NCBI GenBank assembly: GCA_002682825.1
Contig: NOKP01000032.1
Coordinates: 434,001-498,000 of the forward strand
DNA from: Neonectria sp. B-13
Lineage: Eukaryota > Ascomycota > Sordariomycetes > Hypocreales > Nectriaceae
Direction of reading: 5' to 3'
DNA: 64,000 nt
Part shown: one piece after another, positions 45,178 through 57,373 of the stretch
Position numbering within the stretch: the stretch's first letter is position 1
Layout of the letters: each line of letters starts with the position of its first letter
The notes under the pieces: generated by a model
What the model saw: the letters and a program-made list of their open reading frames with translations, nothing else
What the model was told of the DNA's origin: nothing
The model's database searches: none
Program-made: the position numbers and the translations under genes

Positions 45178-48100
45178 ATGGCTGAAGCAACGCCCATCAC
45201 CCTCGACGACGCCGTCCTTGATAGTGAGAGTGACGTCCCGAGCAATAACGCGGATGGTCGAGTCAACACCGAGGCTGTAGATGACGCGGAAGACGATGGG
45301 GATGATACAAATGGTTCTGGCTGGAGACCTTTCTTCAGCAGTTCATTTCCGCGAAGAAAAAAAGCCCACAAGTCGCGTGTGGAGGTGGATGAACCGGCTG
45401 GAGGAGGCGAGGACGAGATCGGCTTCGAGTGAGTACTGTCAACTCGTCATGATTATCGGGAACCGGCTTCTCTGACCATGCATCAAACCTCAGCGTCGTT
45501 GGGATCCACGGAATACACTGCAAACGGAGAGGGACATGGCTGGAGTCGCCTCCCAGCTCGCGACATCAGACATGGCTCGCAAACGCATTCTCCAAAGCAA
45601 CTTCCAAACCGGGGAGGGTGATCTTATATGGCTACGACTCGGGCGAAGAGTCGGCGAATTGCTACACAACACGAGGAGTATTCCGAGAGGCAGAGACCCT
45701 TCTTGACGAACTGGTTAAGCTCCGAACTGAACAAGCCAAGGTGTGCACAAAATATAGGCTCATCAAGGTCCGGATACTGACAATGGTATTGCGCAGACAT
45801 CCCAGCGCCCCATCTTCTTTGTCTCTCATGATGTCGGTGGTCTCATAGTCAAAGCCGTATGTTCCCACCCAATAGGTTTCAACGTCATCTCACAGCCACC
45901 ATCTTAGGCCATGGTGCTCGCTACCCGCCGCGAGGCTGAGTATGCTGATATTTGCCACTCAACCCGTGCCTTTGTACGTACGTCCGCTACCCTCCAGGAA
46001 CACCCCTCTAATAGTTGAAGATATTTTTCGGGTACCCCCATAGACCCCTCAGCAGCGGTGACCTAGAAGACCAAGTTCTCAGGCTTCTTTCGCTCCGACC
46101 CCAATGCTACAGGTCCGGCAATCTCGCAAGACTCACCAGAAGCCTCGCTGGGACGATATCCGAGGTCAATGGCGCCTTTGTCCACACCAATATGATGACC
46201 CAAGCCATGATTGCCAGCGTGTATTCCACCCACCGCGATACGTCGAAACAGGTCCGTGGTGTGACACTTCAACACTTGAGTGCCGCTGACAAGTTCGCAG
46301 GTGTTTGGAACCTTCACCGCGAAACTCGGCCACTCAACCGAGTATGGTCTCGCCAACCGGAAACCACATCTTAAACTCACACGAGGAAACAAATGGATCT
46401 CAGAGATTCTGAAAGACGCCATAGACGATGACTGGCTTGGTATGTTGCTCAGTCCGTCTAGTTCTTTCTCGTCCTGACAACTCAACAGCAGGGGACTTTC
46501 CTAAGAACCTCACGGATTCTTTGCACAAGGTATTGAACCAAGCACCGCCAATTTACCCATCGTTGGAAAACAGGTTGTTCAGGAGCTATGTGGAGCTCGC
46601 AAGCCTTGCTCGTGAAGCCTCGGACCGGATCATACACATCCAGTGCCGTTCGGGAGCGGATATAGTCACCGACAGAGTGAGAAACTACCTCGATATGACA
46701 AGGGGCCGTGAGCAAATGCTGCTCCACTTCCCCTTCAAAGCCCATGATGTTCGATTCAATTCAATTGATGCGATGCTCAGGTCTTTTTTCGCACAGGTCA
46801 CGTTTAATCGCCTGCAAAATCTCAACGAGATTATCACAACCTGTATTAAAGACATCACTACCCGGCAAACTTTTACCGCGGAGGCTCTGTTCCATTGCTG
46901 GCGTATGTTCCGGCTAGAAAACAACAGTGAGTATTCCCCCTCGCAGACGTTCGCTCAATGTGCTCATACTCTTAGATATTGCCCAGAGCATCTACGTGCT
47001 GGGCTCTATGGACGAATGCGACGACTCGGCACTCTGGTTCCTTTCTCGCATTCAAACTTATTCGTCTGGAGTAGAATCCAGGTTGAAACTTGTCATAGTC
47101 ACAACCAAAGGAACTGCAGGAGACCAGGCCATCGTCCGCAAGCTCTCCTCGTTTTCCTCGGATGCTGTGGCTCGCATTAACCACATCGACGGTCGTGATG
47201 TTCGCAGCCTCGCGCCTGTCCAGGTCGGACTTGAGGCGTCGATAATTTCCCAGGAGAATGCCCAATTTACCGGCAGTGGCCTAAAAGAGGATGTGGCAAC
47301 ATTGATGTCCACGTTTCAAAAGGACATTCACATGTGTCGGTTGCTGATTGATTGGCTCAAGTCCAGCCAAGACGCTGAGGCTTCCGTCTCACAACTCTTC
47401 AGTCAATCCAAGACACCAGCAAAGGAAGTCGTTTTCGACGCCATTCTTCAGGAGATGCCCCAGGAGCATCGACTATGGGCTCTGAAGCTTCTTTCATGGG
47501 TTCTTTCAGCTGTCAGGCCGCTAAGAGCGTTCGAATTTGGGACCATCTTTGATCTTCATCGTGACCAAGGACACAAACCCAGCAAATGCTTGTCCAAAGA
47601 TGAGACCCGCGCGCGGCGATACATCACCGATGCTCTAGGACCTTTTAAAGGGATTCTTACTGTGAGCAACGACGAAGTGGAATTCAGTCATCCCGCTTTA
47701 CGCGGTTGGTTGCATGCCGACGTTGGTGGCGAATCGACCGAGACCGCGTGGTATAGACAAAATACCGAGCACGACCGACAGCTGGACATTTTGCAAACCT
47801 GCTTGGCATATCTCCGAGACGAATCAGAAAACGTGGGGACTTCAAGATCTAGCCCGGTTTCTCAACTCCCTTACGCCACGCAGTTTTGGACGCACCACAT
47901 CAGAGAGGGCGGTCCTCTTGACAGCGTCTTGGAGACTGTTTTTGAGCATGAACAGACGCTTCAGCACTGGATCAACGCGTACATGGGCTTGCCGACTCCA
48001 TTCATCAAGCCCTTCGAGTCAAGCTTCAGTGCACTTCCTATCGCAGCTCACTTCGGTCTGGATGACATTGTAGTGTCTCTTCTAAAGAAGCACGACTATG

Positions 48101-51100
48101 CCTCTGAGATACGAGGCAAGGCACTGGTGGAGGCTGCCAGAGGAGCTCACGCGACTACACTGCGTCTGATTATCGAATCCTTCCAAGGAAGTATGGACTT
48201 TGACGACCCGTATCTGCATCAAGCAACGCAAGAGGCGGCCCGCTGCGAGGACAACGAGGTGTATCGAGAGATGGTGAATCATATACCAGAACCCCCTCAC
48301 GTCAAGCCGCCACGCAGATTCAAAGAGATCGCACGGGAGGACATGGCATGCGAAGTACCTTTGGCACAGGAAGACGGGGCTACCGCTAAAAGCCCTGGAG
48401 TTGAAGCCAGCAGTGTTTCTGATGGGGAGACACCCGAGGATATGGGATCTGAGGATCCATTCCTTTGGCTTACAGAATTGCTTCCCGTTGCAGCGCGGCT
48501 GGACATGGACGATACCGTCGCCAAACTGATATATCTCGGCGCTGACCCGGACCCCCCGATGGACTCGATCACTAACTTAACGTCGCCCCTTACTAATGCT
48601 TCGGCTAGAGGAAACCTGAGCGTCGTCAAAAGGCTCGTAGCAGCGGGTGCAGATATTAACGCCGTTGGCAATGCCAATGGGCGGACGTCCATGCACCTGG
48701 CAGCCATGTTTGGCGCTCATGAGGTGGTAAAGTTCCTGGTAGAAAGCGGCGCGTCTGTCGATATCAAGAACCATTCTGGCTGGGTGCCGCTGCACAACGC
48801 GTGCGACTTCGGTTGCTTCAAGGCGGCCCAAGTCTTGATGCGGCACAGAGACCCCGGAGAATACCTGCCAGCCAAGAGCGATCTCGTAAACCTCGCCGCA
48901 GAGCAAGGCAACTGGCAAACGCTCGAAATGTTGCTCCACCATGGTCTCGATCCCAACTTCGCCGACCAAGACGGCTGTACGGCCTTGTGGCTGTCTATTA
49001 AACACAACAATTTTGAGGCATCTCGGGTGCTGCTTCAGTTCAAAGCGAATCCAGACCTGCAAACGGGCAAGACCACGACACCATTGATTCAGGCGGTGAT
49101 GGAGGAGAAGTTTGACACAGTGAAGCTTCTCGTTGAGAACAAGGCCAACGTTGATATAAGAGAAGCGCCCGGCTGCGGATGGGGGCGCACACCATGTTTG
49201 AAAAATCATTCGTGCTGAATGACTCTTACTGACTGCTTGTAGTGCTCATGTCAATCGCCATGGAGAACACCCACATTGCCCATTATCTGGTCCAACAGAA
49301 TGCCGACACCAGCCTACGTGACGAAGACGACTGGGCACCCCTGTGGGATGCGGCTCGTCATGGCTTCACTGACATCGTAAGCAGACTCCTTGACGCTGGT
49401 GACGATGTCAATATGACGTGCACTGCCGAGTCCCTCACTCCCTTGCATATTGCGTGTTCCTATCCAAACACAATCCTTCGTCTTCTCAAGCGCGGTGCAG
49501 ATATCAACAAGCTCTCGGAAGTGCCCAGCACGCCATTGGGCTGCGCCATGGAGCAGGACTGTGCTGAGGCCCTTAAACTGATGCTAGGGCATTCCAAGGA
49601 TGAGCCGGACTGGACAAAGTGGGCGACTCAGAAGGCTCTTCGGAATGCAGTCCGCAGGGGCCTTACCGAAGTAGTTATCGTGGCCCTCGAGGCCGGCATG
49701 GACGTCAATCTCGTCGAGTCGAGCAACCGGTCTCTCATCAGCCTCGCCCTCCCGGGTACCAGTCAAGACACTGTCCGCGCTATCCTCGAGTATAATCCGG
49801 ACTTGGACATCAAAGACACGGACGAGAACACGCCACTGCACCATATTGAAAAAGAAACCCCCCTTGCCTCAGTCCGGCGGCTCGTCAACGCCGGCGCTAG
49901 GCTTGACACTGTCAACAAATACAAGAGGACACCGCTCGCAGTGGCCCTCGCAGTCGGCAACGACGATGTTGTCAAGTACCTACTGACGAAGAAAGTCGTC
50001 GTCGCCACACTGAACCTGGCGTCCTTTGAGGGCGCGGCTTCGCCTCTGCACATTGCTTGTATGGAAAGCACGACAGAAGTGGTTCAGTTACTGATTGAAA
50101 AGGGCTCTAATATTGACTATGCTTGTACGAACATGAGCCACACACCCTTGATGGCAGCTACCCTTAGCAACAAAACTGATGGTGATGACGACGACGACGA
50201 AAGGGAGAAGATAATCAAATTGCTTCTTGACAAGGGAGCCGATCCCAACCTCTCAACAGGGCCGCTAGGATACCCCATCATCTCGGCCAGCTTCTCTTGT
50301 ACGACCGAGATTGTCCAGTGGCTCCTTGACCGCAAGGTGTCCACCGATGTCAGAGATCCCATGGGGAGGACAGTTACTCATCTCGCCTGTTATAATTCTC
50401 GCGAGATGCTCGACTTCCTTGACGTCCGCGACTCTGACTTTGCCGTTCAAGATCTTGTCGGCCGAGTGCCTCTACACTATGCGGTTCTCAGCGGGCAACC
50501 TGACCTCGTCAACGCCGTCTTGGAGCGTTCGCGACGAGTCGGTGTTGATATCAACTTCCAAGACAACGACGGCTGGACGCCTTTGCTCTGGGCTGTGCGG
50601 GCTTCGCCGGCGTATACGTGGGCGGAGAGGAGGGCTTCAAACCACGAGGAAATCGTCTCTTTGCTGCTCGATCAAGGGGCGAGCACAAACATATCCGGAC
50701 GTGGACTTTACAAGGATTGGACAGCCCTAGAAGTCGCTCAGTACCACAACGCTGAAGGGTATGTTACTCAGAGTCCATATTGCTCTTTTGGTCCCTGCGC
50801 CCAGTAATCTTGATGGACGAGTCACTAACACCTCATCCTTAGTATCGCCGACCTCCTCGTAGCACACAATCCTGTCCACGGGAACTCATCGCAGCCCAAG
50901 AAGAGGGGCGAGAGGGTCAATGACTATTACTGCGACTGCTGTCTGCTGGAAATATCGGGCGTCTACTTTAAGTGCACCCAGTGTCTCGAACTCGGCCTGT
51001 GCTTCAAGTGTTACCGGTCATGCGCCACGGTCCATCCGCAGCACGACTTCAACGACGCGGGGTACGACTGGGACGAGGACGCGACAGCGCACAAGGAACA

Positions 51101-51233
51101 GTCTGAGCGGCCCAATTCGGTGGATGATGAGATGGCCACGGATGAAGAGCTAATTCAGGAAGGACAGTTTGACGATGAGATTGTGGGCGATGATGACATG
51201 ACCTTGGACTCGATACCGATATGTGATTCATGA
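45178..51233 (+). CDS. STAND/NLR-like protein: SesB-like hydrolase, NACHT-like, ankyrin, ZZ finger, 1852 aa
   Basis: Ten exons, in frame throughout: 45178-45428, 45494-45740, 45797-45856, 45908-45973, 46021-46251, 46301-46439, 46489-46926, 46976-49195, 49243-50758 and 50843-51233. Order: an acidic N-terminus (1-83); a SesB-like alpha/beta hydrolase (85-280; GIHGIH, FFVSHDVGGLIVKA, FFGYPHRP); a NACHT-like domain (about 330-560); ankyrin repeats (about 830-1720; e.g. NGRTSMHLAAMFGAHEVVKF); and a ZZ zinc finger (1753-1795; YYCDCC...FKCTQC...CFKCY). At the nucleophile elbow, where active SesB domains have GHSxGG, it reads SHDVGG, so Asp178 replaces Ser. No GxxxxGK[ST] P-loop is present; the expected place (382-392) reads QCRSGADIVTD. 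A Walker-B-like YVLGSMDECDD (484-494) is kept. Probably a non-catalytic sensor or scaffold. Confidence 0.88.
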
Positions 51234-51852
51234 TTCCTTTAGGATATTGAGAGGTAGTTGGACTACGAGTGGATCTCAGCCGCATAGAAATCTTGATAAA
51301 GAAAGTCTCCTTTGTCTCCTACCAGCCCGCTAGTTCCAGTCCCCTCAGGAATGCCCAAATGGTTCGCACGTTTGCCTCACAACAATGCAACCAGGTGAAT
51401 ATTATCCCTCTCTCTCGAAGGAAAGGGTAATGACTAGAGGTGTGAAGGTGGCTTGTGACGGAGGGCTGGCAGGCCGAGGATGGCTGTGGGCAGGTGCAGC
51501 TTAGGCACTGAACTGAGTACCGGTTGCCGCTAGAACTGCTGAACCAAGCGGTTTAAATGATTATCCACAAGGGGCTTTAGAGCTTCCATCGACGTCATTT
51601 AATGGGCCAAGCATGCGCCAACGTCTACGACTTTCAGTGGATCTCGTATTCGCTTTCTAACCCTGCAAGATAGTCCAGCTTTTAAAACTCAAGATGTTGT
51701 CACCTCGGACTTAAGGGCACTATCTCCTGGCCTCGTATTGTCCTTAAATACAGCCGGCAAACATCTTTTAAAACTGCATCATCATAACCCCTATTCACTA
51801 AAGTCTCTCAACGACACTCTTTGTTTCTGCTGCTGTAACAGACAACATAGTC
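51234..51852. other. Intergenic, no gene recognised
   Basis: 619 bp between the STAND gene and the secreted propeller gene; holds only the promoter of the latter. Confidence 0.5.
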
Positions 51853-52857
51853 ATGCCACTACCCTTCCTCTCATTGCTGGGATTAGTGACATTGTCTTTG
51901 CTTCCCTCGACTCCGTCAGCTCCTACGAGCCACTGCAATTGCCAGAACGAAACTCGCGTCACGACCTTTCAAGTCGTTCCTAGCACACGGTCCCTAGAAA
52001 ATATCGCAATTCGACACAATGGCGACATTCTCGTCACGTCCGTCACCTCGCCGATATTGTTCGCGCTATCGACCCGGAGCAACCACCCACCACTCCCACT
52101 CCACCAGATTCCCGGTGTCACTGGCCTCCTCGGAATATCTGAACTAGAGAGTGATGTCTTTTACGTCATTGGTTCAAACCTAACGTCGACCGAGGACTCC
52201 AACGGGGTGTGGAAAGTCGATCTTCGCAACTCCAAAACTACCAAGAACGGAACTGTCATTCAACCGCCCGAAGTCTCTCTGGTAACACTAGTTCCGTCCG
52301 CTCTACAACTCAACGGCATGTCGCGTCTGGCAGAGAACGATACAAAGCTTTTGCTCATCTCCGATTCTTCGCGAGGAACCGTCATACGACTGAACGTGAA
52401 GACGAGGGCTTTCGAAACAGTCATCCAAGAGCCAGAGATGGCTCCCTTGAGCGCAGGGCTGAACATCGGCGTAAACGGCATCCGAATTCGCGGCAACTAC
52501 CTCTACTTCGTCAGCTTGGATCAGGATCTCTTTGCAAGGGTGCCGATCTCTCTAGTCACTGGAAGAACAAAGGGGCAGGTGGAAACTCTTGCCTCCGGTA
52601 TTCCTTTTGGCGATGATTTTGCTCTTTCGGAGGACGGTAAATGGGCCTATGTCGCGACGAATGGCCCTGACAAGATCGTTGGGGTGGATGTTACCAACGG
52701 GGGCAAGGCTGTCGTTGCCTATTCGCCCAGGCTTAGATCTGCATCCTCAGTAGCTCTCGATCCTCGTCACTCATGCAAGGCTTTCTATGTAACTGGTGCC
52801 ATTGCCTCTGGTAATAGCACTGTCGGCCATGTCTCCATAGTTCGCTTGGGCGTTTAG
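51853..52857 (+). CDS. Secreted SMP-30/gluconolactonase-like beta-propeller protein, 334 aa
   Basis: Single exon from the ATG at 51853. A signal peptide is evident (MPLPFLSLLGLVTLSLLPST, then small residues). The rest shows repeating blade-like segments: LENIAIRHNGDILVTSVTSP, TGLLGISELESDVFYVIGSN, LNGMSRLAENDTKLLLISDS, and DDFALSEDGKWAYVATNGPD. These match the six-bladed SMP-30/gluconolaconase or NHL-type fold common in secreted fungal proteins and in secondary-metabolite clusters. Several N-x-S/T sites suggest glycosylation. Function not known; it might be a lactonase or cyclase. Confidence 0.8.
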   Translation: MPLPFLSLLGLVTLSLLPSTPSAPTSHCNCQNETRVTTFQVVPSTRSLENIAIRHNGDILVTSVTSPILFALSTRSNHPPLPLHQIPGVTGLLGISELESDVFYVIGSNLTSTEDSNGVWKVDLRNSKTTKNGTVIQPPEVSLVTLVPSALQLNGMSRLAENDTKLLLISDSSRGTVIRLNVKTRAFETVIQEPEMAPLSAGLNIGVNGIRIRGNYLYFVSLDQDLFARVPISLVTGRTKGQVETLASGIPFGDDFALSEDGKWAYVATNGPDKIVGVDVTNGGKAVVAYSPRLRSASSVALDPRHSCKAFYVTGAIASGNSTVGHVSIVRLGV

Positions 52858-52889
52858 TAGTACTGGAGGGTAGTTCTAGGGCAAGGTCG

Positions 52890-53545
52890 TTAGGATCTGT
52901 TATAAGATGTAATAGATTCTTTATCTTAATAGTAGGCTGGATAAAGATTTGTTTATCTTTAGAGGCTGTAAGCCCTTCTCACTTATATTTATAATTAAGA
53001 ACCTTTCTCTTTTAGGTTTCTATGTTACTTACTACTAAGAGTAAGTAGATACCTTTAGCTCTTTTACTATTACTTAGCTTAATGAATATAAAGCGTATTA
53101 TTATAAATAATAATATATTAATTTTTATAATTTAAATATAATAGTTTCTTAGTAATATATACTTAGAGAAAAGACTAAAGATTAAATAGTATAAAACAAA
53201 ATAGAAAAATAATAGTATAATATAGTAAGAGTAATAGGCTAAATAAGTGAATAGATTATTAATAAGAGTATAATTAAGTATAAAGAAAAATAGCTATAAG
53301 AAAAGTTAAAAAGAAAGGAAAGAAACTTTTTTTTTTTTGAGAAAAATTAGAATCTTTCTTATAAGTAATTAAAAAAAATAAAAGCTTGTTATAGTAAAAA
53401 GATAAAAGAGATAAGCTTATTAAGCTTAAACATTAAGCTTTTATCTTTCTTTATTGAGAAAGAATTTTATAATTATATTTAATTCTTTATTTAATTCTAA
53501 ATTAAATCTTTATCTTCTATAATACTAATAACCATACTAATTATA
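52890..53545. repeat. AT-rich, RIP-like repeat block
   Basis: About 650 bp composed very largely of A and T, with runs such as TATTATAAATAATAATATATTAA, sharply bounded by normal GC sequence on both sides. TpA is very common. This is the pattern left by repeat-induced point mutation of a transposon, though no domain survives to name it. The right edge joins a GC-normal open frame at about 53550. Confidence 0.75.
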
Positions 53546-53552
53546 AGCCTAC

Positions 53553-53846
53553 TCGAGCATTACAAGGAGAAACGCGCCCCATTCCCACTCCTCCTCCAAT
53601 CACCATCATTAGCCCTCTACTACCACTGCCACTACAGAAATGGGGCCCTGTTCAAGAAATTCAAGGATGTCAACAGTTCAACCAACAACCCAATCGGAGA
53701 CTCTGACCATGGGACAAAAGCGTACTGTTCCGTGCTCCTCCCCCAGCACGCGAGGTTGCTCGGCCTAACAGCAACAGTCACGCTAGTGGAGAGATATTTA
53801 AACATGTGTTCTAGGCATGTTAGCCGGTGCAGGGTGCAGGGCTGAT
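53553..53846 (+). other. Open frame without a start, unknown
   Basis: A 98-codon open stretch directly after the AT-rich block contains ALYYHCHYRNGALFKKFKDV and ends at a TGA at 53844-53846. It has no ATG at its beginning and no motif I recognise. It may be the end of a gene whose 5' part lies under the AT-rich block, or chance. Confidence 0.25.
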
Positions 53847-54204
53847 ACAGCCGTATCCCGTCGGCTCAAAGGTGAGAGCGGGACTTCATCTCGTTCTCAG
53901 CATCATCTGATGCAGGTACAGGGCGCAACAAACAGGCGGACCATCTGGCCACCCAGTTCTAGAACGCCTTGCACCATGAGGTCATTCCTGCACTCAGCCA
54001 GCACATTTCAAGACGAATGTGCCGTTAATGCTTCAAACCCCTAGAATGAGGTTGAGTATCTCGTGAGAGTCCACTATGGGCTTCCGTTACTACAATACTC
54101 GTAGGGGAAGTATACATGTCTTCCTAGAGCATGTATGGCTGAGCTACTGCACACGCTTCTAACTCTCTCTTTTATTATTGTGATATGAGATATACGGCTT
54201 CACT
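53847..54204. other. Intergenic, no gene recognised
   Basis: Presumed promoter of the chitinase relic. Confidence 0.45.
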
Positions 54205-56382
54205 ATGGCCGCTCAATCGTTTCTGGCGCGGTCTCAATGGCCACTCGCATTATTTATACTTCTAAATATGTTTCTTACCATCTCTTCCGCGAAAGAATGC
54301 ACCAAATCTACCCCATGCAAAATAGGATGCTGCAGCAAGTTTGGCTTCTGCGGCCTCGGTCCTGATTGAAGAATACCAATTCCCTCTGCTTCTTTCCCAA
54401 GCAGGTTTCTGGTTCAGCTACTGATGTCCTATCAAGATTGCAGCAAAGATATCTGCGTTAACAACTGCGACCGCAAGGCTGAGTGTGAACCCGGTGGCTT
54501 TGGCACCGGCTTCGCCAACGCCACTAAATGTCCACTCAACGTCTGCTGCTCAAAGTACGGCTTCTGCGGAACCACAAAAGAGTTCTGCGGCAATAAAAAG
54601 GTCAAACGACCCAGCTGTGGCACTGCCATCAAGAAGAGCTTCTCCCGTGTGGTCGGCTACTATGAAAGCTGGTCAGAGAGCCGTACCTGCAACCAGTTCT
54701 ATCCTGAAGATGTCCCCATTGGGGTATATACACACTTGAACTTTGCCTTTGCAAGTATTGACCCCAAGACCTTTGAGCTTGTGCCTGCCTCAGATTGGGA
54801 TGTCGACTTGTACAAAAGACTTGCTGCTATCAAGGAGAAAGACAGGGAGCTAAAGGTCTTGATTGCTGTTGGTGGATGGACCTTTAACGATCCGGGCCCG
54901 ACTGCCACAGTCTTCTCTGATATTGCCAAGGACACAAGGGCACAAAGAAAGTTCATCAGTTCTGTCCTCAGTTTCATTCAGATATACAACTTCGATGGAA
55001 TAGACCTGGATTGGGAGTATCCTGAAGCAGAAGACAGAAGTGGTCGCGACGTGGATTATGACAACTTCCCCAAATTCATCGAGAATGTTAAGAAGTCTCT
55101 CAATAAATACGAAGTGAGCATCACTCTACCTGCTTCATACTGTAAGTATTGGTCTTCCCCTTCGACTATTCTCTTAGTGTTGAATCCTTAGTCTTCGGTA
55201 CATGTCAAGCTTGTAGCCAGTATCTAATAACATGCACTAGGGTATCTACAACACTTTGACATCAAGAAGATAGCCCCTCATGTCGACTTCTTCAACATGT
55301 AAGTCAGCTAATCTTAGTAAGTATGCTTTCTCATACAGCTGAGCTAACAGCTTTCAGGATCACATATGACTTCCATGGCGTGTGGGATAAGCCCAACGAG
55401 TGGGTTGGACCATATTTGAATGCCCATACCAACTTGACCGAGATCGAAAAAGGTCTAGATCTTCTTTGGTGTAATGAAATCAGCTCGGACAAGGTGACTT
55501 TGGGCTTGGCCTTTTATGGTAGAGGATTTATTGCATCGAGCTCGAGCTGTATGAAGCCCGGTTGCACCTTTGAGTCAGGAACGCCTCGCCAGGCTTGCAG
55601 TGCCGAGGTCGGTGTTTTCTTGAACTCGGAAATCGATCAACTCATCAAGGAAAAGAACTTGAAGCCTACTCTGGACAAGGACGCTGCAGTCAAGATCTTC
55701 ACTCTTGGCCCTAACTGGGTGACGTACGATGATGCGGATACCCTTAAGCTAAAGGCCGACTTTGTATGCAAGCTATGCCTCGGAGGTGTCATGGTCTGGG
55801 CCGTCTCGCACGACACCAAGGACGCAAAGTACTCCAAGGCTCTTGCTGAAGTAGCACAACGGACACGCTTCCCATACGTCACAATGGTTAAGGAGAAGAA
55901 GGACAATGGATAGACCTATAACGAAAAGTACACTCAGCAGTATTAGTGGACCAACTGCAACGAGAACTGCCCCAGCGGCTGGGTTCGTATGATGCGTACA
56001 GACAAGAGCACAAGAAAGAACGAGTTCATGGTTGACAGCAGTAGATGTAATAAAACCAGCACAAGGTAGGTCCTTCCCATCTGCTGCCTGAAGCCAGCTG
56101 CTCATTACTGACGATGCCGCCTTCATTGTAGCAAGCTGTACTGTCCTCCAAATACCAAGATCCCCAAGTACGGCTGGTACACTCATCACAATGGAAATTG
56201 CAACAGGTAAGTCCCCCTTTCTCTGTCTCCGCAGTTGGGGATGGTTGCTGACTTTGAGTACAATTATTACAGTATGTACACAACACATCCCCTTTTGTTT
56301 CGTTCCGATCAGCAATGAATAGGGTAACAGACACTGACAAGCTCTAGACTCCTGCCCAAGTGGAATGCAAGAAATTAGCAGC

Positions 56383-56398
56383 AATAGTAATTACTGCC
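56383..56398 (+). repeat. Left copy of 16-bp target-site duplication
   Basis: AATAGTAATTACTGCC, identical to 57358-57373. The chitinase reading frame enters this copy and leaves the other in the same frame, which identifies it as a duplication made by insertion. Confidence 0.85.
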
Positions 56399-57357
56399 CC
56401 TCTATGAGGGAACCTAATGTGTAATGATTACTGTATCACACATCGATTTCTTTGTCTCAAGCCTGGTTGGTTTTAAAGTTCTTTATTAACCTTTGCATCT
56501 AACCCAAACCCATCTACCTTTTCCGTCCAGTCTAAGTTTTTCCTTAACCCTTCCCCCCAATTTCACAATGCCAGACTAGCTGGCCATCTATACCAGTTCT
56601 ACACACCCCAGCAGCTCCCAGAACCAAAGGGCATATTCATCTCTGGATAATTCTTTAATAATAACTTTATTATCTTTATTATTTAACCTAGCCTTCAATC
56701 GCTTAGCAAGGGCTTTAAGCAGCATCTTCTCCTCTATAATAAAGCTAATATTATTAACCTTAGTAGTTCTATTATTAAGGAATAAGTAGTAGCTGAATAT
56801 AGCTAGATATACCTTTTGAATAGTACTAATCATTATACAACTAGACTTAAAGCTACTAAGGCTATAAAGTCTAGCCTAATAAAGTTACTACTTATACTTA
56901 GTAGCTTTTATCTCTCTATCTAGAGAGTAGTAGTATTCTATTTTATATACCTTATAGCTCTATATCTTACTATCTAGCTATAAGGTATAGTAGACAATTA
57001 GAAAAGTAGTATGTATTATAGTTATATTATACTATATTATAGTATATTAAGAAAGAGAGAAGAAGGCTAGTCTAACTTATTAGCTTAATAAGAGATAATC
57101 ATTTATATATATTATAATTTAGGATAAGCTTTTTATGAATTAGACATTAAGGTCAAAGAGAGGGACTTAGACAGATTGTAAAAATAGGCTCAAGGTATAA
57201 CATTGATACAAACTATGTTACTAGGAAAGCTTGCTGTATTTAAGTTATTGGGATTGATAGTGCTAGGCATAGCATCTTACTGTATTAACTGCTGTATATT
57301 ATCTACTGCATTGTCTTAATCTATCAGATGATATTGACTAAGGCTAAAATTACTACA
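56399..57357. mobile_element. 959-bp inserted, AT-rich element
   Basis: Bounded by the 16-bp direct repeats at 56383-56398 and 57358-57373. The left quarter is pyrimidine-rich and of ordinary composition; from about 56640 it becomes strongly AT-rich and TpA-rich, as after RIP. No inverted termini were seen, and the 16-bp duplication is longer than most cut-and-paste transposons make but fits LINE/SINE-type insertion. A minus-strand frame at 56588-56833 has no recognised domain. The class of element is open. Confidence 0.7.
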
Positions 57358-57373
57358 AATAGTAATTACTGCC
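57358..57373 (+). repeat. Right copy of 16-bp target-site duplication
   Basis: Identical to 56383-56398; the chitinase frame resumes here. Confidence 0.85.

Noticed and set aside
52890..53545. Replication origin or centromere fragment
   Set aside because: Composition alone does not support it; a RIP-mutated repeat is the commoner cause in filamentous ascomycetes.
54367..54370. Non-canonical GA-AG intron in the chitinase
   Set aside because: Possible in principle, but with three other inactivating changes in the gene a one-base loss from a normal GTAAG donor is simpler. A cryptic donor GTCCTG at 54357 would keep the frame but remove residues of the chitin-binding module.
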